From positions 1 through 5,007 of the forward strand of contig JAGWZD010000181.1 in NCBI GenBank assembly GCA_018968995.1: DNA of 5,007 nucleotides. Reading direction: 5' to 3'. Source of the stretch: Bdellovibrionales bacterium. GTDB taxonomy: Bacteria; Bdellovibrionota; UBA1018. The translations under genes and the position numbers were made by a program. This document shows positions 1 to 5,007 of the stretch, in pieces. The notes under the pieces were generated by a model. The model was not told the origin of the DNA. It did no database searches and was given only the letters and a program-made list of their open reading frames with translations. Within the stretch, counting starts at the first letter, position 1, and each line of letters opens with the position of its first letter.

Positions 1-1286
1 CCAAGTACCTCTCCACGGCGATTTAATAGAACCGCAAGTTCGTTAGGACGAAATCCCTGGCGACCACGATACGATAGAACAAGCTGCGCCATGGGGTGAT
101 TGGGCACCTCTTGAATCATCACAGGTACACGGGCCGGGCAAACGCTCAGGCATTTGCCGCAACTCGTGCACTGAGCCTCATCCAAGAATCGACCATTCTC
201 TCTAGAGATCTGAATCGCTGAATCGTTGCAGGCCGCCTGACACAAAGAGCATTCAATATCTTCAACACACTCTATCGAAACTACGGGACGTGACTGATGT
301 TCTTGTCTGGGAACGCCAGGGAAGTCGCGAATGGCTTGCATACTCGAGCGATCTGTCCATTTTCCAGTAAAGCCCAACTGAAAGGGCTTCTCTTCTCGGC
401 GCAGCGCTCGCTTCAGTCGTTGTTTTGCTCGACGAAGATCATCCTCAAGACGATCTTTTTTTAAGCGGCGATCACTCCAATCGGCAATCAGCGCTTTACA
501 TATTTTTACACCAAGCGCTCTTCCGCGACTCTCCTCCAGGCTCCAGCCATCGGGATCCTCTCCCACTGCACCGGCAGCAGACTGTTCGAGTTCAAAGAGC
601 AAACTCTCAGGAGGATACTCTCGAACCCCCTCTGAACTTGAGAAGGGCCCAGCGGCAATCACCCAAGCCACCTCGAGAACTCGAATTCCGTGTGCATCCT
701 CGATTCTGAAATCCCAGAGCATGCTCGCGGTTTTGGATAGGCGCGAGGGAATCCCTCTTAAAAGATGCCCGCCCAACAACTCAAACCGTCGCCGATGCAC
801 TTCCCAACCAGAAAAAGGTCGCTCGGGTCGCTCAATACAAAAAACCTCAGGCACTCCACTTTCCAAAAGCTCGCAGGCCAGCATCAGAGCGCGATTGCCC
901 GTACCGAGTATGGCTACAGCAGGAGTCCAGATCGTTTGCCCTTGTTGACGCAGCTGAAGCGCTGTTTCTAAAGGTAGAACAGCTGGAGACAGCCAACCTT
1001 CAAATGGATCAGGCGATTGCACAGGCTCAGTCACACGAACCAAGGCACGCCCTTCGATTCGGTGAACGCGTCCTTGTGAGTCCTCAACCAGGGCCACTCC
1101 GCCAGTGCCCGAAAGAGGGAGAACTCCTTTTACGCGAAGCCCTTCACCACCGAAAATTCCTACAGAAAGATCCATTTCGGCGCACAAGGTGGCGAGAGCG
1201 CGAACACCAAGCCCCGGCCAGCGAATCAACCCAGGAGAGGCCACAACCAATACATCGAATTTTCCCTCACGAACCTGGATGCTCAT
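1..1286 (-). CDS. HcnB-like flavoprotein oxidoreductase with C-terminal 2x[4Fe-4S] ferredoxin module (3' part beyond window)
   Basis: The frame is open from an ATG at 1286 to the left edge, giving 428 complete residues without a stop. Residues 11-85 resemble the N-terminal FAD-binding region of HcnB, opine oxidase subunit A and sarcosine oxidase alpha. They include the stretch TGGVALVEDSQGRVHRIEGR (61-80), but the usual GxGxxG loop is replaced by ASPGLIRWPG (16-25). A second dinucleotide loop, AILGTGNRALMLA (125-137), is intact. Residues 273-300 are highly charged and probably helical. Cysteines 340, 346, 349, 353 and then 373, 376, 379, 383 form two [4Fe-4S] sites; the second is a canonical CxxCxxCxxxCP. 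This indicates a cytoplasmic electron-transfer flavoprotein, substrate unknown. The start is supported by AAGGGG seven bases upstream and by a one-base overlap (TGATG) with the preceding gene's stop, which suggests translational coupling. The oxidoreductase class is inferred from motif order; the ferredoxin module is seen directly. The C-terminus is not visible. Confidence 0.88.
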   Translation of the reverse strand, partial: MSIQVREGKFDVLVVASPGLIRWPGLGVRALATLCAEMDLSVGIFGGEGLRVKGVLPLSGTGGVALVEDSQGRVHRIEGRALVRVTEPVQSPDPFEGWLSPAVLPLETALQLRQQGQTIWTPAVAILGTGNRALMLACELLESGVPEVFCIERPERPFSGWEVHRRRFELLGGHLLRGIPSRLSKTASMLWDFRIEDAHGIRVLEVAWVIAAGPFSSSEGVREYPPESLLFELEQSAAGAVGEDPDGWSLEESRGRALGVKICKALIADWSDRRLKKDRLEDDLRRAKQRLKRALRREEKPFQLGFTGKWTDRSSMQAIRDFPGVPRQEHQSRPVVSIECVEDIECSLCQAACNDSAIQISRENGRFLDEAQCTSCGKCLSVCPARVPVMIQEVPNHPMAQLVLSYRGRQGFRPNELAVLLNRRGEVL

Positions 1287-2434
1287 CAGGCTGCCCCTTT
1301 TTCGGAAAATCGAACGACTCTTTCCACTAAGCCTACCAAAGCACCATCACTTCCAGACATCACCCGAACTGGAATCTGAGCTCCATGAAACACCCACTCT
1401 TGAGGCGGAAGGCCTAGCAAGACGCGAGTCTTTAGATCGCGAATACAGAAGTGCTCCCAGTTCAGAAAGTTCTGCACAAACCGACCAAGCCTCTGGAAAG
1501 ATTCCGCGGCAGCAAGCTTTCCGCCAGAGGCCGCTGGCATCAAAACATCGAGCTCAAGGCGCGGCTCACGGGGCTCACCATGACAGCTTGCCCAAGCAAC
1601 ACCATCTTCAGTGATACCCACTTGAGTGGAATCAATCGGTTCGCGCGATCGCAAGCTCCACTGCTCCCAGGCGGTAAGTGGAGGAGCTGGAAGAAGCCGT
1701 TCTTGCTTATGATTGGCGCACAGTTTCTCAAGCCAAGCAGTCAGCCTTGGGGTCCAAAAAACCCAGAGACCTTTTTTCACGCGGGCATGCATAGTAGCTC
1801 CACGATGAAAAAAACGGATATTTTGATCATTCAGTTCAAGCCCGCTCGCTGATGTCAGCATCCGCTCTGGCGAAACACGGCTTCGTACAAACTCTAAAAT
1901 GCCGTTTCGATAACGGTCGAGATCTACATCCACAAGACGATCTAAACTCAAAGTCTGAAAGGAAGGGGAAAGATTTCTCTGCCAGTTATAGCCAGGAAAC
2001 CCTCTTGCGGCGACCAGCCCCTGAGTCAGTTGAGGGTTCCATCCAGCATCCAAGAAACGAAGGAAAGCATCGTCATAGGTGGGCGGAACCCAGTTCCACC
2101 GGCGTGCTCTCAGGAAAGGAGCATCAGGATCTCTAAATCCCCGGTAGGCCCCCTGCTGGGGGTCTCGTGGCCACTCTTCAAGAGCTCCCGGAAATTCGGG
2201 CGCAAGCACCGAACGAGCCTTTTCCAGCCGCTGCAACTCCACCTGCTTTAAAACAATCGCATTGTGAAGTGAGCCGGCGAGTAGAGGCTCTAGAGGCATC
2301 TCTGAGTTTTCTCGAAAAAAATCGTGATCTGGATTTAAGAGCAGTACTGAATGGCCCTGCCGTATCAGACTCTGAGCTGAAAGAAGAGGCGCAAGCCCAG
2401 TCCCTAGAAGGGCATACTCACACTCGAGCGACAT
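1286..2434 (-). CDS. Uncharacterised protein with N-terminal Rossmann-like nucleotide-binding motif, probable redox partner
   Basis: This gene encodes 382 residues of a family I cannot name. Residues 6-36 read as a beta-alpha-beta dinucleotide-binding unit: hydrophobic strand YALL, loop GTGLAP (11-16) with proline in place of the third glycine, a helix, then strand VLLLNPD (30-36). Where FAD- or NAD-binding proteins usually have an acidic residue ending the second strand there is Asn34, with Asp36 two positions on. The middle is rich in tryptophan and aromatic residues (for example RRWNWVPPTY, 111-120, and WVFWTPRLTAW, 224-234). The C-terminus lacks the Gly-rich FAD closure of the DAO family. 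No signal peptide or membrane segment is evident, so it is probably cytoplasmic. It overlaps the upstream gene by 17 bases and the downstream ferredoxin-flavoprotein by one base, which suggests the two redox-type proteins act together, like the paired subunits of HcnBC or opine oxidase. That is inference from context. GGGAGAG seven bases upstream supports the start. Confidence 0.85.
   Translation of the reverse strand: MSLECEYALLGTGLAPLLSAQSLIRQGHSVLLLNPDHDFFRENSEMPLEPLLAGSLHNAIVLKQVELQRLEKARSVLAPEFPGALEEWPRDPQQGAYRGFRDPDAPFLRARRWNWVPPTYDDAFLRFLDAGWNPQLTQGLVAARGFPGYNWQRNLSPSFQTLSLDRLVDVDLDRYRNGILEFVRSRVSPERMLTSASGLELNDQNIRFFHRGATMHARVKKGLWVFWTPRLTAWLEKLCANHKQERLLPAPPLTAWEQWSLRSREPIDSTQVGITEDGVAWASCHGEPREPRLELDVLMPAASGGKLAAAESFQRLGRFVQNFLNWEHFCIRDLKTRVLLGLPPQEWVFHGAQIPVRVMSGSDGALVGLVERVVRFSEKGAA
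1294..1299 (-). promoter_or_regulatory. Ribosome binding site AAGGGG for the ferredoxin-flavoprotein gene
   Basis: On the minus strand AAGGGG lies seven bases before the ATG at 1286, inside the last codons of the upstream gene. It fixes the start of the 4Fe-4S flavoprotein gene and fits reinitiation at the TGATG stop/start junction. Confidence 0.65.
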
Positions 2435-3704
2435 CCGCCAGCTCTCCCATCACACGACGCATGGCAGTCTGAATTTGGGCCTTCTTGTACTCGCTATGAG
2501 CGCTCCGTCCTCGCTCGTTTTCGTCATAACTGCGCGAATCCATCAGCTGCACTTCGTAGGGATAAAAAAAGCGAAACTCCCGTGGTGTCTTCTTTAAGTC
2601 GATTCGGTCGATTCGCTCTAACAACGCCTTCACTGGTTCGGCACTTCCAGTATCGACTTGCTTTGCCATCTGCCGAACCTCTCGAAGATCGTCATGCACG
2701 GTGTTTCTAAACTTGATGAGCTGACGGCTCGTGAACTGTATAGCTCGATAGAATTTACTCGAGTGAGGATTCTCTGGATCTGACTGCGGGTAATGAGCCA
2801 ACTTTTCAAGCTCTTCAGAAATCTCTACGTTGCTCACTTCACGCCTCTCCCAGCGCAGATAAAGCTGTTCCCAGCCCTTCCGGAATGAATCCATGTCCAC
2901 CAGGGTATTTCGAGATCGACTCGGTTTAATATTCGGAGGAACCAGGATCATGCGATCCTTCAAAAATTTGATCACCCTGAGCGAATCCAACGGCGTTTTT
3001 GTAACAAAGCGGATTCCAACTTGATCAAAAATGTCCTCGGCGACGTTTTCGGGCTTATGAAGCAACTTCAGCAAAATCGAGTCACGTGCTTTTTTCGGCT
3101 TTGTCTCGAAAGCAACAAGCTCGATGCGACTTTCTAGATCATCTTGAGCATCCCCAAGAAAAAGCTGACCTTCGTTATCTCGATGAATCACTCTGTAAAA
3201 GCGATCAAAAATCTGTTTCTGACACTCAGCAAAGTACGGAGTCCTGAGGTCTTTATCGATATGGGCAATGGTATGCATGACCTTCAGAACGCTACAGGCC
3301 ATATTTCGAAGAAGTTCCCCCTGCGAATCGTTTCCCTGCGAGGGGTAACTCAAGCTCGCCATCAAGAAGAGCTCGCGAATGTCGGTAAGCTCGCTAATCT
3401 TTCGAGGAATATCTAGCTTTAGACCCTCGGGATTCTCGGGCTGAAGGAAGTTTTTTCGAATGAAACTGACTGCCTCTTGGAAGTTTCCAAAAACCTCAGC
3501 TGTCTCAATAGGATTTTCTAAATCATATCCATAGCTCAGCGCAAAGCGATGAACGTCGTCAAAGTTTCGAAGCTGAAACCCTTCACTGGCGTCAATGGCA
3601 GATCGACCGCTGACCACAATGTCAAAGGTCTCCCAGCGAAAGTCATATTTCTTTAAAAAGGCCATGGCCTGCCGACTGTAGCCGATACTTCCCCTTTCGT
3701 GCAA
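2418..3704 (-). CDS. Uncharacterised protein with RelA/SpoT-like nucleotidyltransferase motifs in its C-terminal half
   Basis: A protein of up to 428 residues with no assigned function. I recall similar proteins in Bdellovibrio and myxobacteria, possibly the uncharacterised family TIGR04552 (unverified). Residues 15-190 are not recognised. From about 200 the ordered landmarks of a RelA/SpoT synthetase domain appear: KPKKARDSILLKL (202-214), DIFDQVGIRFV (224-234), FYRAIQFT (318-325), YEVQLMD (383-389) and GRSAHSEYKKAQ (399-410). These correspond to the RxKxxxSxxxK, DxxxxR, YxSxH, EIQIRT and GxAAHWxYK motifs. The putative Mg/catalytic acids D227 and E384 and the guanine-stacking Y319 are present. 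The YxSxH histidine is Gln323, and the RxK arginine position is not clearly kept. Extra segments lie at about 270-312 and 332-380. No HD hydrolase, TGS or ACT domain is seen. Alarmone synthesis is not established; it may be a divergent or inactive relative. The start is uncertain: TTG at 3704 has only a weak upstream GAGA, and the first in-frame ATG is at 3665 (415 residues). Confidence 0.87.
   Translation of the reverse strand: MHERGSIGYSRQAMAFLKKYDFRWETFDIVVSGRSAIDASEGFQLRNFDDVHRFALSYGYDLENPIETAEVFGNFQEAVSFIRKNFLQPENPEGLKLDIPRKISELTDIRELFLMASLSYPSQGNDSQGELLRNMACSVLKVMHTIAHIDKDLRTPYFAECQKQIFDRFYRVIHRDNEGQLFLGDAQDDLESRIELVAFETKPKKARDSILLKLLHKPENVAEDIFDQVGIRFVTKTPLDSLRVIKFLKDRMILVPPNIKPSRSRNTLVDMDSFRKGWEQLYLRWERREVSNVEISEELEKLAHYPQSDPENPHSSKFYRAIQFTSRQLIKFRNTVHDDLREVRQMAKQVDTGSAEPVKALLERIDRIDLKKTPREFRFFYPYEVQLMDSRSYDENERGRSAHSEYKKAQIQTAMRRVMGELADVARV
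2442..2448 (-). promoter_or_regulatory. Ribosome binding site GGGAGAG for the 382-residue protein
   Basis: GGGAGAG on the minus strand sits seven bases before the ATG at 2434, within the last codons of the upstream gene. It supports the start that creates a 17-base overlap with the RelA/SpoT-like gene. The ATG at 2450 that contains its first bases is in the upstream gene's frame and is not a start for this gene. Confidence 0.6.
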
Positions 3705-3759
3705 CGTTCTCGCATCAGGCTCGCCACATTGCGAAAATTGCGCTACTGGCGAGGGGGTT
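3705..3759. promoter_or_regulatory. Divergent intergenic region with 7-bp inverted repeat (candidate operator)
   Basis: This 55-base gap is the only non-coding stretch and must serve both divergent operons unless promoters lie inside the genes. It holds a perfect inverted repeat, CTCGCCA (3720-3726) and TGGCGAG (3747-3753), with a 20-base spacer centred near 3736.5. Inside the spacer ATTGCG occurs twice as a direct repeat, nine bases apart (3728-3733 and 3737-3742). The right arm runs into the GAGGGGG ribosome binding site of the thioesterase gene. A dimeric repressor site is one reading; a hairpin in the mRNA leader that covers the ribosome site is another. No convincing -35/-10 pair is visible in either direction. 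Confidence 0.4.
3751..3757 (+). promoter_or_regulatory. Ribosome binding site GAGGGGG for the thioesterase gene
   Basis: GAGGGGG ends only two bases before the ATG at 3760, a tight spacing, although the GAGG core gives about five. Its first three bases are shared with the right arm of the inverted repeat, so protein binding or a leader hairpin there could affect initiation. Confidence 0.5.
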
Positions 3760-4167
3760 ATGACTAGTGTTGCTTGGTCCCATCAGACTGAAATCCGTGT
3801 CCGAGGCTACGAACTCGATAGCTACCGCCATGTGAATCACGCCGTTTACCTCAGCTACTTAGAACATGCTCGTTGGGTCTTTTTGGCTGAGAAAGGCCTC
3901 TCTTTGGCTAAGCTCGATGAGATGAAGCGTTGGCCGGTCGTTGTCCGGGCCGAAATCGACTACAAAAAACCAGCGCTGATTGATCAAGTCTTGGTGATTC
4001 GCACCAGAATTCCTCGATTTGGAAACTCCTCTTTCGATATTGAACATGAAATTACACACAATAATGACCTCGTTGCGCGGGCAAAGATCACTGCAGCGAT
4101 CATTGATGAGGCAGGACGTGCCAAGAGAGTTCCTGAGGAATTTCGGAGGCTCTCGCCTACAGTATGA
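3760..4167 (+). CDS. Acyl-CoA thioesterase, hotdog fold (4HBT / FadM-YbgC type)
   Basis: At 135 residues this has the usual length of a single-hotdog thioesterase of the 4-hydroxybenzoyl-CoA thioesterase group, cytoplasmic enzymes that hydrolyse acyl-CoA or related thioesters. The signature is at the N-terminus: LDSYRHVNHAVYLSYLEHAR (19-38), with Asp20 in the catalytic aspartate position and HVNHAVY preceding the central hotdog helix. Further on, VVVRAEIDYKKPA (about 54-66) and the FGNSSFDIEHEI stretch (about 80-91) match the strands and dimer-facing region of the family. There is no signal peptide. It is the first gene of the rightward operon and overlaps pgpA by four bases (ATGA). Placement with a phospholipid gene suggests a lipid-related substrate, but specificity cannot be read from sequence. 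Alternative subfamilies (Tol-Pal-associated YbgC, long-chain FadM) cannot be separated here; no tol genes are visible nearby, and the HVNxAVY form favours the FadM-like side. Confidence 0.92.
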   Translation: MTSVAWSHQTEIRVRGYELDSYRHVNHAVYLSYLEHARWVFLAEKGLSLAKLDEMKRWPVVVRAEIDYKKPALIDQVLVIRTRIPRFGNSSFDIEHEITHNNDLVARAKITAAIIDEAGRAKRVPEEFRRLSPTV

Positions 4168-4703
4168 GTACCTCAAAAAATCGCAGGCAAATCCTGTGGC
4201 AAAAGTTTAGCAAATCTCCAAAAAACTGGTTGGCTCTCTGTGGTGCTACGTTTTTTGGAAGTGGATTGCTACCTAAGGCTCCGGGCACCTGGGGAACGCT
4301 TGCTGCAATTCCACTGTGGTATCTGACCCATGATTTGCCTTTTTTTCAGCGTTTTTCGATTCTGCTGACGCTTTGCATCTGGGGAGTGTGGTCTTCACGG
4401 GTTTTTGATCAGGTGAATGAAACACAAGATAATCAAAACATCGTGATGGATGAGGTCACAGGAGTAGGGATCACTGCATGGACCGCAGGAGCTCATCCTT
4501 TAAATTACTTGGTGGCATTTATTGTTTTTCGGGCTTTTGACATCGCCAAGCCTTTTCCAGTCAAAGCTGTCGATCGCTGGTCTCATCGTTCTGGCAACCG
4601 ATGGTCTGCTGCATTTGGTGTGATGGCCGATGACTGGGTAGCTGGAATTCAAGGGCTGGGAGTTCTAGTGATTCTTCAATATTGGGGTTTTCTACCGAAA
4701 TGA
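4164..4703 (+). CDS. pgpA: Phosphatidylglycerophosphatase A
   Basis: PgpA removes the phosphate of phosphatidylglycerol phosphate to make phosphatidylglycerol at the inner membrane. The 179 residues are close to the usual family length. Conserved features are visible in order: FGSGLLPKAPGTWGTLAAIP (31-50), the acidic pair VMDE (94-97), FRAFDIAKPFP (122-132), and GVMADDWVAG (152-161) with the Asp156-Asp157 pair. These acidic residues are the likely Mg-binding catalytic set. Hydrophobic spans near 43-55, 64-77, 112-123 and 161-177 are consistent with membrane segments. The start ATG at 4164 overlaps the thioesterase stop as ATGA; a GGAGG at 4145-4149 lies 14 bases upstream, rather far, so coupling to the upstream gene probably matters. 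The basic N-terminal extension (1-22) is slightly longer than needed, and no better internal start was seen. The stop overlaps the next start, again as ATGA. Confidence 0.96.
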   Translation: MSTSKNRRQILWQKFSKSPKNWLALCGATFFGSGLLPKAPGTWGTLAAIPLWYLTHDLPFFQRFSILLTLCIWGVWSSRVFDQVNETQDNQNIVMDEVTGVGITAWTAGAHPLNYLVAFIVFRAFDIAKPFPVKAVDRWSHRSGNRWSAAFGVMADDWVAGIQGLGVLVILQYWGFLPK

Positions 4704-5007
4704 GGCGCTCCAGCGGATCTCTTCAAAAATTGCAAAAATCTCTGGATGAGGAGGCAAGAAAAGTTTCGCGCCTTTTGATTCAGACACGATCTCAGCTGGT
4801 GCTCGCTGAAAGTTGTACTGGAGGTATGGCCGCTGCGGCACTGACTCGAATCCCCGGCATTTCGAAAAACTTTTGCGGCTCAAGCGTCGTCTATCAGTCC
4901 GAAACCAAGCGGCAGTGGCTGAAAGTCTCACAGGCAAGCCTAAATCGTGCCGGCACCGAAAGCCTAGAAATGTCGCAGGCTCTGGCCGCAGCGGTCTTAA
5001 AAAACAC
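4700..5007 (+). CDS. pncC: CinA C-terminal-type nicotinamide-nucleotide amidohydrolase (5' part, runs off window)
   Basis: The frame is open from ATG at 4700 to the right edge, giving 102 complete residues. Proteins of this family deamidate nicotinamide mononucleotide to nicotinate mononucleotide in the pyridine nucleotide cycle. The hallmark LAESCTGGMAAAALTRIPG (35-53) is present, with Ser38 in the position of the catalytic serine. It is followed by NFCGSSVVYQSETK (57-70) with the conserved Tyr65 and Lys70, and by the SLEMSQALAAAVL helix (88-100), which corresponds to the usual SEEVAxAMA region. The gene begins only about 35 residues before the motif, so it is the stand-alone form without the N-terminal MoCF-type domain of full CinA. 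It overlaps the pgpA stop by four bases (ATGA) and has no strong ribosome site of its own, which fits translational coupling. In several bacteria cinA precedes recA; whether that holds here lies outside the window. Some annotations would label it cinA. Confidence 0.94.
   Translation, partial: MRRSSGSLQKLQKSLDEEARKVSRLLIQTRSQLVLAESCTGGMAAAALTRIPGISKNFCGSSVVYQSETKRQWLKVSQASLNRAGTESLEMSQALAAAVLKN

Noticed and set aside
425..1614. A set of overlapping plus-strand open frames of 63-169 codons (425-709, 721-948, 765-971, 1004-1330, 1105-1614)
   Set aside because: They lie antisense to the minus-strand flavoprotein and Rossmann genes, have low-complexity Arg/Ser/Pro/Gln-rich translations with no family features, and no consistent ribosome sites. 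They are shadows of the real coding frames.
1451..2472. Further plus-strand frames (1451-1852, 1852-2136, 2030-2251, 2167-2472) and a minus-strand frame at 1540-1731
   Set aside because: All sit inside the 382-residue gene in other frames; their translations show no domain or motif, while the annotated frame has a Rossmann motif, a ribosome site and operon overlaps.
2555..2575. Run of A residues (gataaaaaaagcg) as a possible terminator tail
   Set aside because: It lies inside the RelA/SpoT-like coding frame, encoding the FRFFYPYE region, and no stable GC-rich stem precedes it.
3246..3287. HTIAHID stretch (residues 144-150) of the RelA/SpoT-like protein as a possible HD-type hydrolase site
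   Set aside because: The spacing and surrounding residues do not match the H...HD...D arrangement of the RelA/SpoT hydrolase domain; two histidines and an aspartate in one helix are not sufficient.
3859..4176. Minus-strand frame of 105 codons opposite the thioesterase gene
   Set aside because: It is antisense to a clear hotdog thioesterase; the translation is Cys/Arg/Asn-rich without family features.
4692..4937. Minus-strand frame of 81 codons at the pgpA-pncC junction
   Set aside because: It is antisense to the AESCTGG-containing CinA-type gene and has no recognisable content.
1..5007. Mobile elements, CRISPR repeats, tRNA genes, riboswitches
   Set aside because: No repeated units with regular spacers, transposase motifs, terminal repeats or tRNA-like cloverleaf sequence were seen; nearly every base is accounted for by six coding frames.

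Overview
The window is densely coding bacterial DNA of roughly balanced base composition. Six protein genes lie in two divergent blocks separated by one 55-base gap. No tRNA, rRNA, insertion sequence, CRISPR array or clear terminator was seen. The mix of a single-domain CinA/PncC gene directly after pgpA and a long uncharacterised protein of a type I associate with Bdellovibrio-like and myxobacterial genomes suggests a member of Bdellovibrionota (or the former Deltaproteobacteria). That placement rests on recall of families, not on a search. Everything here looks chromosomal, with no sign of mobile DNA.

Leftward block (minus strand, 3704 to 1 and beyond). Three genes are packed with small overlaps (17 bases, then 1 base), so they are almost certainly one operon. 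First is a 428-residue protein of no assigned function whose C-terminal half carries the ordered motifs of a RelA/SpoT-type nucleotidyltransferase domain, interrupted by insertions. Second is a 382-residue protein with an N-terminal Rossmann-like nucleotide-binding motif and otherwise no recognised family. Third, cut by the left edge, is a protein resembling the HcnB/opine-oxidase/sarcosine-oxidase-alpha class of flavoprotein, with a degenerate first dinucleotide-binding loop, an intact second one, and a C-terminal ferredoxin module with eight cysteines for two [4Fe-4S] clusters. The last two look like partners in a redox complex. Why a RelA/SpoT-like protein heads the operon is the open question of this window.

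Rightward block (plus strand, 3760 to 5007 and beyond). A hotdog-fold acyl-CoA thioesterase, phosphatidylglycerophosphatase A (pgpA), and a CinA C-terminal-type nicotinamide-nucleotide amidohydrolase (cut by the right edge) are joined by two ATGA overlaps. This is a conventional housekeeping operon for lipid metabolism and NAD salvage.

The gap between the blocks holds a perfect 7-base inverted repeat with a 20-base spacer. It is a candidate shared operator, and its right arm touches the ribosome binding site of the thioesterase gene.
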